16,958 nucleotides of DNA from an uncultured Coprococcus sp. (GCA_900767685.1 CAAGAB010000234.1:1-16958); one strand, 5' to 3'; numbered from the stretch's first letter, positions 1 to 7,104 are shown. The notes: generated by a model not told the origin, from the letters alone. A program made the numbers and translations.

Positions 1-43
1 AGAGCCACAATCTGGCGCGCTAACCAACTGCGCTATATCCACC
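1..43 (-). tRNA. tRNA-His (GUG), 3' part cut by window edge
   Basis: Read on the minus strand, this is the 5' half of a tRNA starting with the extra G-1 typical of tRNA-His, then acceptor GTGGATA, TA, a GCGC D-stem, and an anticodon stem-loop CCAGA-TTGTGGC-TCTgg with anticodon GTG. The variable region, T-arm and 3' acceptor strand lie outside the window. It is the last of four tRNAs in a minus-strand cluster, 4 nt from the tRNA-Arg 3' end. Confidence 0.9.
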
Positions 44-47
44 ACAG

Positions 48-121
<74 letters not shown>

Positions 122-167
122 ATTTAATATCTTCACCAAAGACAAATGCCATTTAGCGAAAATAAAG

Positions 168-238
168 AGCGGGTGATGGGAATCGAACCCACGTATCTAG
201 CTTGGAAGGCTAGTGTTCTACCATTGAACTACACCCGC
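168..238 (-). tRNA. tRNA-Gly (UCC)
   Basis: The minus-strand cloverleaf has a perfect acceptor GCGGGTG/CACCCGC, D-arm GTTCAATGGTAGAAC, and anticodon stem CTAGC/GCTAG around CTTCCAA (anticodon TCC). The T-loop is TTCGATT and the discriminator is U. CCA is not encoded. It complements the two tRNA-Gly(GCC) genes at 13117 and 13317. Confidence 0.96.
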
Positions 239-268
239 ATAATGCTTAACAGTGTTTTGGTTTTAAAG

Positions 269-343
269 TCGGGGTGACAGGATTCGAACCTGCGACCTCT
301 TGATCCCAAATCAAGCGCTCTAGCCAAGCTGAGCCACACCCCG
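269..343 (-). tRNA. tRNA-Pro (UGG)
   Basis: The minus-strand cloverleaf has acceptor CGGGGTG/CACCCCG, anticodon stem CTTGA/TCAAG and loop TTTGGGA (anticodon TGG), T-loop TTCGAAT and discriminator A. CCA is not encoded. It is the promoter-proximal gene of the Pro-Gly-Arg-His cluster, starting about 29 nt downstream of the -10 box. Confidence 0.96.
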
Positions 344-371
344 TTAGTCCTTTGCGACCAACGCAAAACCT

Positions 372-400
372 ATTATATACTAGTCAGTTTTGTTTGTCAA
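372..400 (-). promoter_or_regulatory. Consensus housekeeping promoter of the tRNA operon
   Basis: On the minus strand there is an exact TTGACA (395-400), a 17-nt spacer and an exact TATAAT (372-377), upstream of tRNA-Pro. A perfect match to both hexamers with optimal spacing fits a high-output stable RNA operon. Confidence 0.93.
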
Positions 401-429
401 CAACTTTTTTTATTTTTTTCAAAAACGTT

Positions 430-458
430 TTGAAAATAATTGGCTGTTGTGTTATATT
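430..458 (+). promoter_or_regulatory. Promoter for the AEC transporter gene
   Basis: TTGAAA (430-435), a 17-nt spacer and TATATT (453-458) on the plus strand. It lies back to back with the tRNA operon promoter, the two -35 boxes being about 30 bp apart. Transcription would give a leader of roughly 105 nt before the ATG at 570. Confidence 0.6.
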
Positions 459-495
459 GAATCAGTCGTTATTGCCTGTTCATCAAACCGACTTT

Positions 496-513
496 TGCAT
501 TATATGCATTATA
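496..513 (+). repeat. Exact 9-bp tandem repeat in the AEC leader
   Basis: TGCATTATA occurs twice in a row. The first copy plus the start of the second also forms the inverted repeat TGCAT-TAT-ATGCA (496-508). It lies between the promoter and the AEC start codon, so it could be a regulator-binding site, for example for the downstream AsnC/Lrp protein. That link is inference; an AT-rich coincidence is possible. Confidence 0.35.
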
Positions 514-569
514 GGGAAAAAAGTCAATAGGTATTTTGAAAAAAATTAAATTTGTGAGGACATAAGATA

Positions 570-1514
570 ATGAGTAACTTTATTTTTAGTATAAATGCGA
601 CGATACCGATATTTCTGGTGATACTTTTAGGGTGGTTTCTTATGAAGATACATCTCATAACGGAAGAGTTTGCTAATGTTGCAAACAAATATGTATTCAA
701 AGTTGCTCTTCCTGTGTTGCTGTTTCGGGATATAGCTACAACATCAATATTGGATGATCTGAATATAAAGTTTGTTCTTTTCTGTTTTTTTGGAACGATA
801 ATAATGTTTGGACTTGTGTGGTTGTTCGCGCTGGTCTATTGCAATGACAGATCTATGGTGGGCGCATTTGTTCAGGGGGCAGCTAGGGGAAGTGCTGCGG
901 TGCTTGGTGTTGCTTTTGTAGAAAACATATGTGGCAATTCGGGGATGGCACCACTCATGATAGTGGCGGCAGTGCCGATGTACAATGTCATATCCGTCAT
1001 AGCACTTACATTTGGAGGAAATGACAGGCAGAGAGGAACTGCGGGAATAAAGAAGGCGTTCATCAATATATTGAAGAATCCGATAATAATCGGGATAGTT
1101 CTGGGCGTGCCATTTTCCGTATTTGATATACCGATACCTGCAATACCACTCAGAACGATAGGATACATAGCGCAGACGGCAACGCCGATAGCACTAATAG
1201 CAATAGGCGCTGGATTTGACTCTCAGCAGGCGATAACAAGGCTCAAGCCTTCTTTGATTGCAACTGTGATAAAACTGGTGATACTGCCGATAATATTTTT
1301 GCCGGCAGCCATTTGGATGGGATTTGATTCTAGTGAGATCGTTGCGATACTGATAATGGTTGGGGCACCTGCAACAGTCTCAGGCTACATCATGGCGAAG
1401 AATATGGACAACGATTATGTTCTGTCCTCAAATATAATAGTCATATCTACTTTATTATCGTCTGTAACGTTGACTATGTGGGTGTTTGTGTTAAAATGTG
1501 TGGGAGCGATTTAA
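570..1514 (+). CDS. AEC-family (auxin efflux carrier / malate permease-like) transporter
   Basis: A 314-residue, highly hydrophobic protein with about ten predicted membrane segments in two blocks (about 8-145 and 170-312), separated by a short charged loop around 150-168 (NDRQRGTAGIKK). This is the length and architecture of the AEC family (Mem_trans), whose bacterial members move organic acids, amino acids or related anions. Supporting features are the N-terminal PIFLVILLGWFL segment, the conserved ALPVLLF segment at 46-52 and the polar break at 265-275 (GAPATVSGY). GTGAGGA at 554-560 gives a ribosome binding site about 9 nt before the ATG. The substrate cannot be read from the sequence. 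The AsnC/Lrp regulator that follows suggests an amino acid or derived acid, which is inference. Confidence 0.87.
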   Translation: MSNFIFSINATIPIFLVILLGWFLMKIHLITEEFANVANKYVFKVALPVLLFRDIATTSILDDLNIKFVLFCFFGTIIMFGLVWLFALVYCNDRSMVGAFVQGAARGSAAVLGVAFVENICGNSGMAPLMIVAAVPMYNVISVIALTFGGNDRQRGTAGIKKAFINILKNPIIIGIVLGVPFSVFDIPIPAIPLRTIGYIAQTATPIALIAIGAGFDSQQAITRLKPSLIATVIKLVILPIIFLPAAIWMGFDSSEIVAILIMVGAPATVSGYIMAKNMDNDYVLSSNIIVISTLLSSVTLTMWVFVLKCVGAI

Positions 1515-1524
1515 TAGAGATCAG

Positions 1525-1541
1525 GAGGATCATATATCCTC
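1525..1541 (+). promoter_or_regulatory. Inverted repeat between AEC and lrp-like genes
   Basis: GAGGAT-CATAT-ATCCTC is a perfect 6-bp inverted repeat, followed after 5 nt by a run of eight T residues (1547-1554). It could be an operator for the neighbouring Lrp-type regulator or a weak terminator/attenuator between the two genes. The gap between hairpin and T-run makes a strong terminator unlikely. Confidence 0.4.
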
Positions 1542-1569
1542 ATAAATTTTTTTTACAGAGGTTGGATGA

Positions 1570-2028
1570 ATGGATAATATTGATTACAAGATACTGGGGT
1601 GCCTGAAGAAGAATGCCAGACTGACAGCGTCATCTATCAGTGAAGAGATCAATCTCTCTGTCTCTGCAGTGATAGAGAGGATAAGAAAGATGGAGAGCAG
1701 CGGAGTCATAAAAGGGTATACGATCGAAGTTGACCAGAAAAAACTTGGCAATGAGATGGTTGCCATTATGGAGGTTAGATTAAAACACCCAAAGTATTAT
1801 GATGAATTTGCCCAGCTTATACAGACAAATGACAGTATTGTCGCGTGTTTTTATATGACAGGAGATTTTGATTTTATACTTAAGATAGTGACAGATTCTG
1901 CAGCGGGACTGGACGAGGTGTACAGGTTTGTAAAGGGATACGAGGGAGTGTCCGCAACGGAGACACATTTTGTATTGAAGACGCTGAAGGATGAGGTGTC
2001 AGTTATACCGGAGGTAAAGAAACAATGA
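1570..2028 (+). CDS. AsnC/Lrp-family transcriptional regulator
   Basis: A 152-residue protein with the two standard Lrp/AsnC parts. Residues 1-60 form the helix-turn-helix: MDNIDYKILGCLKKNARLT, then the recognition region LSVSAVIERIRKMESSGVIKGY. Residues 64-142 form the RAM effector domain, with the typical GDFDFILKI strand at 98-106. Members form dimers to octamers and sense amino acids. AGAGG (1557-1561) precedes the ATG by 8 nt; an ATG at 1566 is in another frame and stops at once. It follows the AEC transporter by 55 nt and overlaps the next gene by 4 nt (ATGA), so it is probably translated together with it. Likely role: local control of the transporter and kinase-like gene. The effector is unknown. 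Confidence 0.92.
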   Translation: MDNIDYKILGCLKKNARLTASSISEEINLSVSAVIERIRKMESSGVIKGYTIEVDQKKLGNEMVAIMEVRLKHPKYYDEFAQLIQTNDSIVACFYMTGDFDFILKIVTDSAAGLDEVYRFVKGYEGVSATETHFVLKTLKDEVSVIPEVKKQ

Positions 2029-2534
2029 ACAATATAGTACTGACGGGAATGCCGGGGGCTGGGAAAAGCACGATAGGCGTACTGCTTGCAAAGGTTTTAG
2101 GTTACAAATTCATCGATGCGGATATACTTATTCAGGACAGTCAGGGTATGCTGCTTAGGGAGATAATAGCAAAGTATGGTGACGAAGGTTTCCTAAAGAT
2201 AGAGAATGATATAAACAAGGGGATAACGGATCAGCATATAGTGATAGCTACAGGCGGCAGTGCGGTGTACTGCAGGGAGGCTATGGAGAAGTATATGGCG
2301 GAGGATACGGTCATATACATCAACCTTCCGTACGAGGAGATTGCAAACAGACTTGGAAATATAAAGAGAAGGGGGGTTGTGCTCAAGGATGGACAGACAT
2401 TGAAGGGTCTGTATGACGAGAGGACAAAACTCTATGAGAAATATTGTCATATCAATATCAAGGCGGATGGTCTTGGAATTGAGGAATTGCTCGATAGTGT
2501 TGCGGGAATGATAATGGTACGAAGAGAGCTTTAA
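2025..2534 (+). CDS. Shikimate kinase-like P-loop kinase with altered substrate site
   Basis: A 169-residue protein of normal shikimate kinase size. Walker A is GMPGAGKST at 8-16; FIDAD (29-33) supplies the Mg2+/substrate acidic residues. The lid region carries R115-R116 before GVVL, and R133 in DERTKLYEKY matches the C-terminal substrate-binding arginine. Two usually invariant features differ. The Phe-Arg pair of the substrate pocket (Arg58 in the Mycobacterium tuberculosis enzyme) is F56-L57 here, and the GGG motif is GGS at 77-79. From memory, related Clostridia proteins share these changes, so this may be a distinct subgroup whose substrate is not shikimate. The ATG overlaps the regulator's stop codon. 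Family membership is secure; aroK activity is doubtful, so no symbol is given. Confidence 0.8.
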   Translation: MNNIVLTGMPGAGKSTIGVLLAKVLGYKFIDADILIQDSQGMLLREIIAKYGDEGFLKIENDINKGITDQHIVIATGGSAVYCREAMEKYMAEDTVIYINLPYEEIANRLGNIKRRGVVLKDGQTLKGLYDERTKLYEKYCHINIKADGLGIEELLDSVAGMIMVRREL

Positions 2535-2656
2535 GTGTTTACGCGTCACATAATGAACTAAAGAATATAATTAAAGAATATAAAGAAAAATAGAACGAAT
2601 AATAAAACAAGAAAAATACAAATAAAGAAATTTAGTTAATTGTAAGGGGATAGTGT

Positions 2657-3622
2657 ATGGAGATATTAAAAATGTTAGGTCAGATACTGCTGTTGGTGCT
2701 CGGCTTTGTGTTCATGATAAAGGGCGCGGATATATTTGTGGACGGTGCGTCCAAGATAGCGGTAAAGTGTAATATTCCGGAGATGGTAGTAGGCCTTACC
2801 ATAGTAGCGATGGGCACAAGTGCTCCTGAGGCGGCAGTCAGCATAAAAGCGGCATTATCGCCAGAGGGTGCCGGGATCACCGTTGGGAATGTGCTTGGAA
2901 GCAATATAATAAATATACTGGTAATCCTTGGAGTCACAGCACTTATCGCAGCACTCCCTATAAAGAAGAATACGCTCAGAATAGATATACCATTTGTAAT
3001 TGCTGCATCTATCATGATACTTGGCATGGGTTATTTTGACGGTGTGCTCAGCAGACTTGAGGGCGTGATATTCTATATCGTGTTTATCATATTCCTTGTA
3101 TATCTGATAATCAGTGCGAAAAAAGGAAATAGCGAGAGTGATTCTATAGTGATTACGGAGAAGGATAAGACACCGAGACTTATATTGTTCATAATCATAG
3201 GATTGGCACTTGTTGTGGTTGGAAGTAACTTTACTGTAAATGCAGCGTCATATATAGCCGGAAAGTTAGGCATGACAGAGAGACTTATAGGGCTTACCAT
3301 CGTGGCATTTGGTACATCTCTTCCGGAGCTTGTGACATCATGCACAGCGGCAAAGAAGGGACAGACAGATATTGCCATAGGTAATATAGTTGGAAGCAAT
3401 ATATTCAACATACTTTTCGTTGCCGGAACTACAATGCTCATAACTCCGGTGCAGTTTGAGAAGAACTTCCTTGTGGACGGCGTCATGGCAATAGTGGCTG
3501 CTGTGCTACTCTGGGTGTGCAGCGTTAGAAAGAAAAAGCTCACCAAGCCGGGAGGAATAGTGATGCTGGCTGTGTATGCGGTATATTTTGCTTATATTAT
3601 GTACAAGAATTATATGTCGTAG
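2657..3622 (+). CDS. CaCA-family calcium/sodium (cation) antiporter, YrbG-like
   Basis: A 321-residue membrane protein with the two inverted alpha repeats of the CaCA exchangers. Repeat 1 spans about 44-92 (GLTIVAMGTSAPE, then GNVLGSNIINIL). Repeat 2 spans about 211-256 (GLTIVAFGTSLPELV, then GNIVGSNIFNIL). Each has the family's key glutamate (E58, E224) in GTSxPE and the GSNI..N signature. A hydrophilic loop at about 154-174 separates the halves, as in bacterial YrbG-type proteins. It should exchange Ca2+ or a related cation for Na+ or H+ across the cytoplasmic membrane. AGGGGA (2645-2650) lies 6 nt before the ATG. The 122-nt upstream gap is A-rich with a TATAAT at 2566-2571 but no convincing -35, so the promoter is uncertain. 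Confidence 0.92.
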   Translation: MEILKMLGQILLLVLGFVFMIKGADIFVDGASKIAVKCNIPEMVVGLTIVAMGTSAPEAAVSIKAALSPEGAGITVGNVLGSNIINILVILGVTALIAALPIKKNTLRIDIPFVIAASIMILGMGYFDGVLSRLEGVIFYIVFIIFLVYLIISAKKGNSESDSIVITEKDKTPRLILFIIIGLALVVVGSNFTVNAASYIAGKLGMTERLIGLTIVAFGTSLPELVTSCTAAKKGQTDIAIGNIVGSNIFNILFVAGTTMLITPVQFEKNFLVDGVMAIVAAVLLWVCSVRKKKLTKPGGIVMLAVYAVYFAYIMYKNYMS

Positions 3623-3633
3623 ATATCAAATGA

Positions 3634-3753
3634 ATGGGGAACAGTCCTCTATGTGATGATTATGAACCGGAAGAGTTGGTGTGTATAACAAATAACGATG
3701 ACAAGGATTATTACAGTATGGATGATTTTTACGATTTAGATGAACTTGATTAG
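3634..3753 (+). CDS. Possible 39-residue acidic small protein
   Basis: An open frame from ATG 3634 to TAG 3751-3753, beginning 11 nt after the antiporter stop and ending 4 nt before the terminator hairpin. The product would be strongly acidic (runs such as CDDYEPEE and MDDFYDLDELD), with many GAT and GAA codons. No good ribosome binding site is visible, so expression would need coupling to the antiporter. I do not recognise the family. A chance frame or a decayed gene remnant are real alternatives. Confidence 0.28.
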   Translation: MGNSPLCDDYEPEELVCITNNDDKDYYSMDDFYDLDELD

Positions 3754-3757
3754 ATCC

Positions 3758-3801
3758 AAAAAAATACAGCGTGTAGCGAGTGCCGCATGCTGTATTTTTT
3801 T
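3758..3801. terminator. Bidirectional Rho-independent terminator
   Basis: A-run plus TACAGC pairs with GCTGTA plus T-run: the A7 and T7 tracts extend the stem, and the arms can be lengthened by GTG/CAT. It ends the antiporter transcript on the plus strand. The flanking A/T tracts make it symmetrical, so it would also work on the minus strand. Confidence 0.85.
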
Positions 3802-3812
3802 GTGGATATTTC

Positions 3813-3841
3813 TTGACTATGGTATGGGTATAACTTATAAT
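3813..3841 (+). promoter_or_regulatory. Promoter of the sodium:solute symporter gene
   Basis: TTGACT (3813-3818), a 17-nt spacer and an exact TATAAT (3836-3841) lie just after the preceding terminator. The resulting leader of about 85 nt contains ACTTTAAAGT and the inverted repeat GTTGA-TACACT-TCAAC (3875-3890), possibly a regulatory site. Confidence 0.85.
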
Positions 3842-3934
3842 CAGACGTAGCAATTTAAACCGCAAAACTTTAAAGTTGATACACTTCAACGTAATAAAGC
3901 AAAAGACGGATAAAAAATGTATTGGGAGGATACT

Positions 3935-5476
3935 ATGGTACTCAAAGTTATTATGCTTGTTGTTTTCTTTGCGATCATGCTGGGAGTTGGATTTTACTCA
4001 AGAAAACACACAAAAGATGTGAATGGATTTGTTCTTGGCGGCAGAAGCGTTGGCCCATGGCTCACGGCATTTGCCTATGGAACATCTTATTTTTCGGCAG
4101 TCATATTCATCGGATATGCCGGACAGTTTGGATGGAAGTATGGAATTGCATCCACATGGATAGGAATTGGAAACGCGTTGCTCGGTTCGCTGGTGGCATG
4201 GGTAGTTCTTGGAAGACGTACAAGGCTTCTCACACAGGAACTTGACACGAGAACCATGCCGGAGTTCTTCGAGAAGAGATACTCCAGCAAATCACTGAAG
4301 CTGTTTTCGTCGGTCATCATCTTTATATTCTTGATCCCTTACACAGCATCTCTGTACAACGGACTTTCCAGATTGTTTGGAATGGCGTTCAATGTTGATT
4401 ATAAGATTTGCGTTATCGTAATGGCTGCACTTACAGGTATATATGTAATTGTTGGAGGATACATGGCTACTGCCATCAATGACTTTATTCAGGGGCTTAT
4501 CATGCTGGTGGGCATCGTTGCAGTTATATATGCAGTACTGAACAATTATGGTGGACTCACAGGAGCACTTGACAGTCTTGCAAGGATAAATGATCCTGCT
4601 GTGTCAGATACCCCAGGGGTGTTTGCGTCATTCTTAGGACCTGATGTGTTCAATCTGTTCTGCGTTGTCGTGCTGACTTCACTTGGAACATGGGGACTTC
4701 CACAGATGGTACAGAAGTTCTATGCCATCAAGGATGAGAGATCCATCAAGACAGGCACAGTTGTGTCGACGCTGTTTGCAATCATAGTTGCCGGCGGATG
4801 TTATTTCCTCGGCGGTTTTGGAAGACTGACAGGAACCGATGTTGCTGCAGAGGGATTCGATGCCATCATTCCACATCTGCTTGAGAAACTTCCTGCAGCC
4901 CTTATGGGACTTGTGGTCATACTGGTGCTCTCAGCATCTATGTCCACACTTTCTTCGCTGGTCCTTACATCCAGCTCAACTCTCACCATCGACTTTATAA
5001 AGCCGGTCATTGCTCCTAAGATGGATGAGAAGAAACAGATATTTGTCATGAGGATCATGCTTGTTATGTTCGTTGCTGTATCGGCTGTTATAGCCATCGT
5101 GCAGTACTCAAGCAGGATAACGTTTATAGCACAGCTCATGGGTGTTTCATGGGGCGCTATAGCAGGTGCGTTTCTTGCTCCGTTCCTGTATGGTTTATAC
5201 TGGAAGAAGACGACAGTTGCAGCGTGTTGGACATGTTTTGTATGGGGAACAGGAATCATGACGCTGAACTTTATAAGCAACACATGGGGATTGTTCAAAT
5301 TCCCATCAGTGATGCAGTCACCTATCAACTGCGGTGCGGTTGCCATGGTGGGTGGTCTCATCATAGTTCCTATTGTGAGCCTGTTTACAAAGAAGCCTGA
5401 CCAGAAGAAGGTCGAGGATGCCTTCTCATGCTACGAGGAGACGGTTACAGTAGCCCACAGAAAGGCACTTGACTAG
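3935..5476 (+). CDS. Sodium:solute symporter (SSF family, PutP/PanF-like)
   Basis: A 513-residue, 13-segment-type membrane protein of the SSF family. The N-terminal segment is followed by FVLGGRSVGPWLTAFAYG, the usual SSF first-helix region. The family signature GGYMATAINDFIQG is at about 174-187, and SASMSTLSS at about 333-341 contains the serine/threonine Na+ ligands known from PutP. GTWGLPQMVQKFYA matches the conserved central loop. It should import a small organic solute with Na+; proline, pantothenate or another acid cannot be distinguished. I chose ATG 3935 because GGAGG (3925-3929) sits 5 nt before it. The in-frame ATG at 3917 would place this site inside the gene and lacks its own. 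It is a single-gene unit bounded by promoter 3813 and terminator 5535. Confidence 0.93.
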   Translation: MVLKVIMLVVFFAIMLGVGFYSRKHTKDVNGFVLGGRSVGPWLTAFAYGTSYFSAVIFIGYAGQFGWKYGIASTWIGIGNALLGSLVAWVVLGRRTRLLTQELDTRTMPEFFEKRYSSKSLKLFSSVIIFIFLIPYTASLYNGLSRLFGMAFNVDYKICVIVMAALTGIYVIVGGYMATAINDFIQGLIMLVGIVAVIYAVLNNYGGLTGALDSLARINDPAVSDTPGVFASFLGPDVFNLFCVVVLTSLGTWGLPQMVQKFYAIKDERSIKTGTVVSTLFAIIVAGGCYFLGGFGRLTGTDVAAEGFDAIIPHLLEKLPAALMGLVVILVLSASMSTLSSLVLTSSSTLTIDFIKPVIAPKMDEKKQIFVMRIMLVMFVAVSAVIAIVQYSSRITFIAQLMGVSWGAIAGAFLAPFLYGLYWKKTTVAACWTCFVWGTGIMTLNFISNTWGLFKFPSVMQSPINCGAVAMVGGLIIVPIVSLFTKKPDQKKVEDAFSCYEETVTVAHRKALD

Positions 5477-5534
5477 CGCCGGATACACATGCATGCGGAC
5501 ATGGTATAAGCGGCGGATCATATACATAGATATT

Positions 5535-5577
5535 ACACGGTCTTTACACAAAACTTTGTTGAAAGACCGTGTTTTTT
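5535..5577 (+). terminator. Rho-independent terminator after the symporter
   Basis: ACACGGTCTTT (5535-5545) pairs perfectly over 11 bp with AAAGACCGTGT (5562-5572), followed by six T residues. It lies 58 nt after the symporter stop. Confidence 0.92.
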
Positions 5578-5647
5578 ATGTTAATATTATCAGGCGGTAT
5601 TGTGCATTTGAGGCATGCTGTAATCTATGTGACAGGAGGCGCAGGAA

Positions 5648-6595
5648 ATGATCACACTGTACAGAACAGATGACAGAATTTTGAGTGAAATACAGGAATA
5701 TGGTCCTGGAGCCTGGATAGTGATGACAAAGCCGACCATAGATGAGAGCAAGAGCATAGCTGAGAGATTTGAGATAGATCTTGCGGATGTAAGAGCCGCC
5801 TTGGATGATGAGGAGAGTTCGCGTGTTCAGGTGGAGGACAACTACACACTGATAATCGTGGATATCCCTTCTATAGAGATAAGAAATGAGAGAGAGGCAT
5901 ACACCACAATCCCTCTTGGTATCATACTTGTTGCAGACTGTATCATCACCATATGCGCTGAGGAGACACCAGTGCTTGAGGCGTTCATGGAAGGCAAGGT
6001 GAGGGAATTCAGCACCAAGAAGAGGATGAGGTTCATGTATCAGATACTCTACAGAAACTGTACAACATATCAGTATTATCTGAGAGTCATGGACAGAAGG
6101 AGAACGCTCATAGAGCAGCGTATTCAGGATGAGACTGAGGATACAGATCTCATAGATCTTCATGAGTTAGAATCAAACCTTGTATACTTCGCCACGTCAC
6201 TGAGGGCAAATGGGGTAGTCCTCGACAAATTGACCAGATATGGCAGAATCAAGCAGTATCCGGAGGATAAGGAATTACTTGACGATGTTTTGGTGGAGAA
6301 TAAGCAGGCTATAGAGATGACACAGATATACAGAGATATCATAAGTGGTACCAGGGAGCTCATGACCACGATCATCAACAACAGATTGAACAATGCCATG
6401 AAGTTTCTCGCAGCCATAACCATTGTCATGGCTGTTCCTACAGTCATATCGGGTGTGTATGGAATGAATGTGGGCACGAAGTGGATGCCGTTTGCCAATG
6501 TACCGTATGGGTTTGAGATTGTGTGCGGTATAATACTCGTTATAAGTATTGTGATAGCTTTGATATTGAAGAAAAAGAAGATGCTCAAGCAGTAG
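5648..6595 (+). CDS. CorA-family Mg2+ transporter
   Basis: A 315-residue protein with the CorA plan: a large acidic cytoplasmic N-terminal domain (1-245, including a long charged helix region about 145-250) and two C-terminal membrane helices (about 250-270 and 288-307). The hallmark YGMN motif at 271-274 forms the selectivity filter of the pentameric channel. The short external loop TKWMPFANVPYG between the helices is normal. The basic tail KKKKMLKQ faces the cytoplasm. AGGAGG (5634-5639) sits 8 nt before the ATG. It should conduct Mg2+ or other divalent cations (Co2+, Ni2+ or Zn2+ in some relatives). The stop codon lies inside the first unit of a 21-bp repeat, so the C-terminus abuts repeat DNA. 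Confidence 0.93.
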   Translation: MITLYRTDDRILSEIQEYGPGAWIVMTKPTIDESKSIAERFEIDLADVRAALDDEESSRVQVEDNYTLIIVDIPSIEIRNEREAYTTIPLGIILVADCIITICAEETPVLEAFMEGKVREFSTKKRMRFMYQILYRNCTTYQYYLRVMDRRRTLIEQRIQDETEDTDLIDLHELESNLVYFATSLRANGVVLDKLTRYGRIKQYPEDKELLDDVLVENKQAIEMTQIYRDIISGTRELMTTIINNRLNNAMKFLAAITIVMAVPTVISGVYGMNVGTKWMPFANVPYGFEIVCGIILVISIVIALILKKKKMLKQ

Positions 6596-6666
6596 GGATA
6601 ACTGTTCAAGCAGTAGAAAAATCTGTTCAAACAGTAGGAAGAACTGCTCATGCGCTAAGAGACTGA
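6583..6666 (+). repeat. 21-bp tandem repeat spanning the corA-like stop codon
   Basis: Four degenerate 21-bp units start at 6583, 6604, 6625 and 6646, with core GTTCAAGCAGTAG. The period is seven codons, so the frame is preserved. Units 1-3 each carry an in-frame TAG (the first is the real stop) and unit 4 has TAA at the same place. Conceptual translation gives repeated LFKQ-stop. Confidence 0.82.
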
Positions 6667-6757
6667 TAAATAGGGAATAGAATGTGTTGGAATGCCGGCA
6701 TATAGCTTTGAAAATAGTATACATGTATAAATGCATTATTGTATTTAGGCGTTTATG

Positions 6758-6799
6758 AAAACGGGAATTGTGAGAACAGTTCCCGTTTTGGTTTTTTTT
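6758..6799 (+). terminator. Strong Rho-independent terminator after the corA-like gene
   Basis: AAAACGGGAATTGT pairs with ACAGTTCCCGTTTT (14 pairs including one G-T) around a GAGA loop, followed after GG by eight T residues. Confidence 0.92.
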
Positions 6800-6845
6800 G
6801 TGTAACAAGCTGAAAACGCTATCTGTTTGTTTCAGGCAGTAGCGA

Positions 6846-7007
6846 TGTGCAAACACTTGCATCTGTGCAAACATTTGCATTTGTGCAAACACTTGCATTT
6901 GTGAAAACACGTATACTTGTGTAAACACTTGCATTTGTGCAAACACGTATACTTGTGTAAACACTTGCATTTGCGCAAACTCTTATACTTGTGCAAGTAA
7001 GTGTATT
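6846..7007. repeat. 18-bp tandem repeat array, nine units
   Basis: Nine consecutive 18-bp units run from 6846 to 7007. Type A is TGTGCAAACACTTGCATT (units 1, 2, 3, 5, 7). Type B ends in (C/T)(G/T)TATACT (units 4, 6, 8). Unit 9 is divergent. From unit 4 on, B and A alternate, giving a 36-bp higher-order period. Type A contains TGCAA-ACAC-TTGCA and the longer spans include GTGTAAACAC, so each unit can form a small hairpin. The period divides by three, which creates long repetitive open frames on the minus strand, but these lack a ribosome binding site. The array lies between the terminator at 6758 and the convergent DUF4317 gene. There are no unique spacers, so it is not CRISPR. Confidence 0.93.
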
Positions 7008-7012
7008 TTCCC

Positions 7013-7026
7013 AAATAGGCCTATTT
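7013..7026. repeat. 14-bp perfect palindrome
   Basis: AAATAGGCCTATTT is self-complementary and sits 5 nt after the last 18-bp unit. It could be a protein-binding site that marks the array's edge, or a chance palindrome. Confidence 0.5.
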
Positions 7027-7082
7027 TAGAGGAAATAGGATAAATTTATATCTTTTCATGCGATAATTGGGTTATAAGATAC

Positions 7083-7104
7083 AAAAAATCAGGATATTAT
7101 CCTG
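7083..7104 (-). terminator. Short hairpin terminator on the minus strand
   Basis: On the minus strand, CAGGATA and TATCCTG form a 6-7 bp stem with a minimal loop, followed by A and six T residues (plus-strand A-run 7083-7088). It is placed to stop minus-strand readthrough from the DUF4317 gene before the 18-bp array. The same 15-bp palindrome could also be an operator. Confidence 0.55.

Noticed and set aside
352..549. 65-codon open frame on the plus strand
   Set aside because: It starts inside the tRNA promoter region, covers both divergent promoters and has no ribosome binding site; the encoded protein looks like AT-rich noncoding translation.
3917..3934. Upstream ATG for the sodium:solute symporter
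   Set aside because: The ribosome binding site GGGAGG lies downstream of this ATG and correctly spaced for ATG 3935; the extra residues MYWEDT do not fit the family start.
6832..7014. Cys/His-rich repetitive protein (KCKCLH repeats) on the minus strand
   Set aside because: The frame is open only because the 18-bp unit is a multiple of three. Other frames are open too, the start would be TTG, and there is no ribosome binding site.
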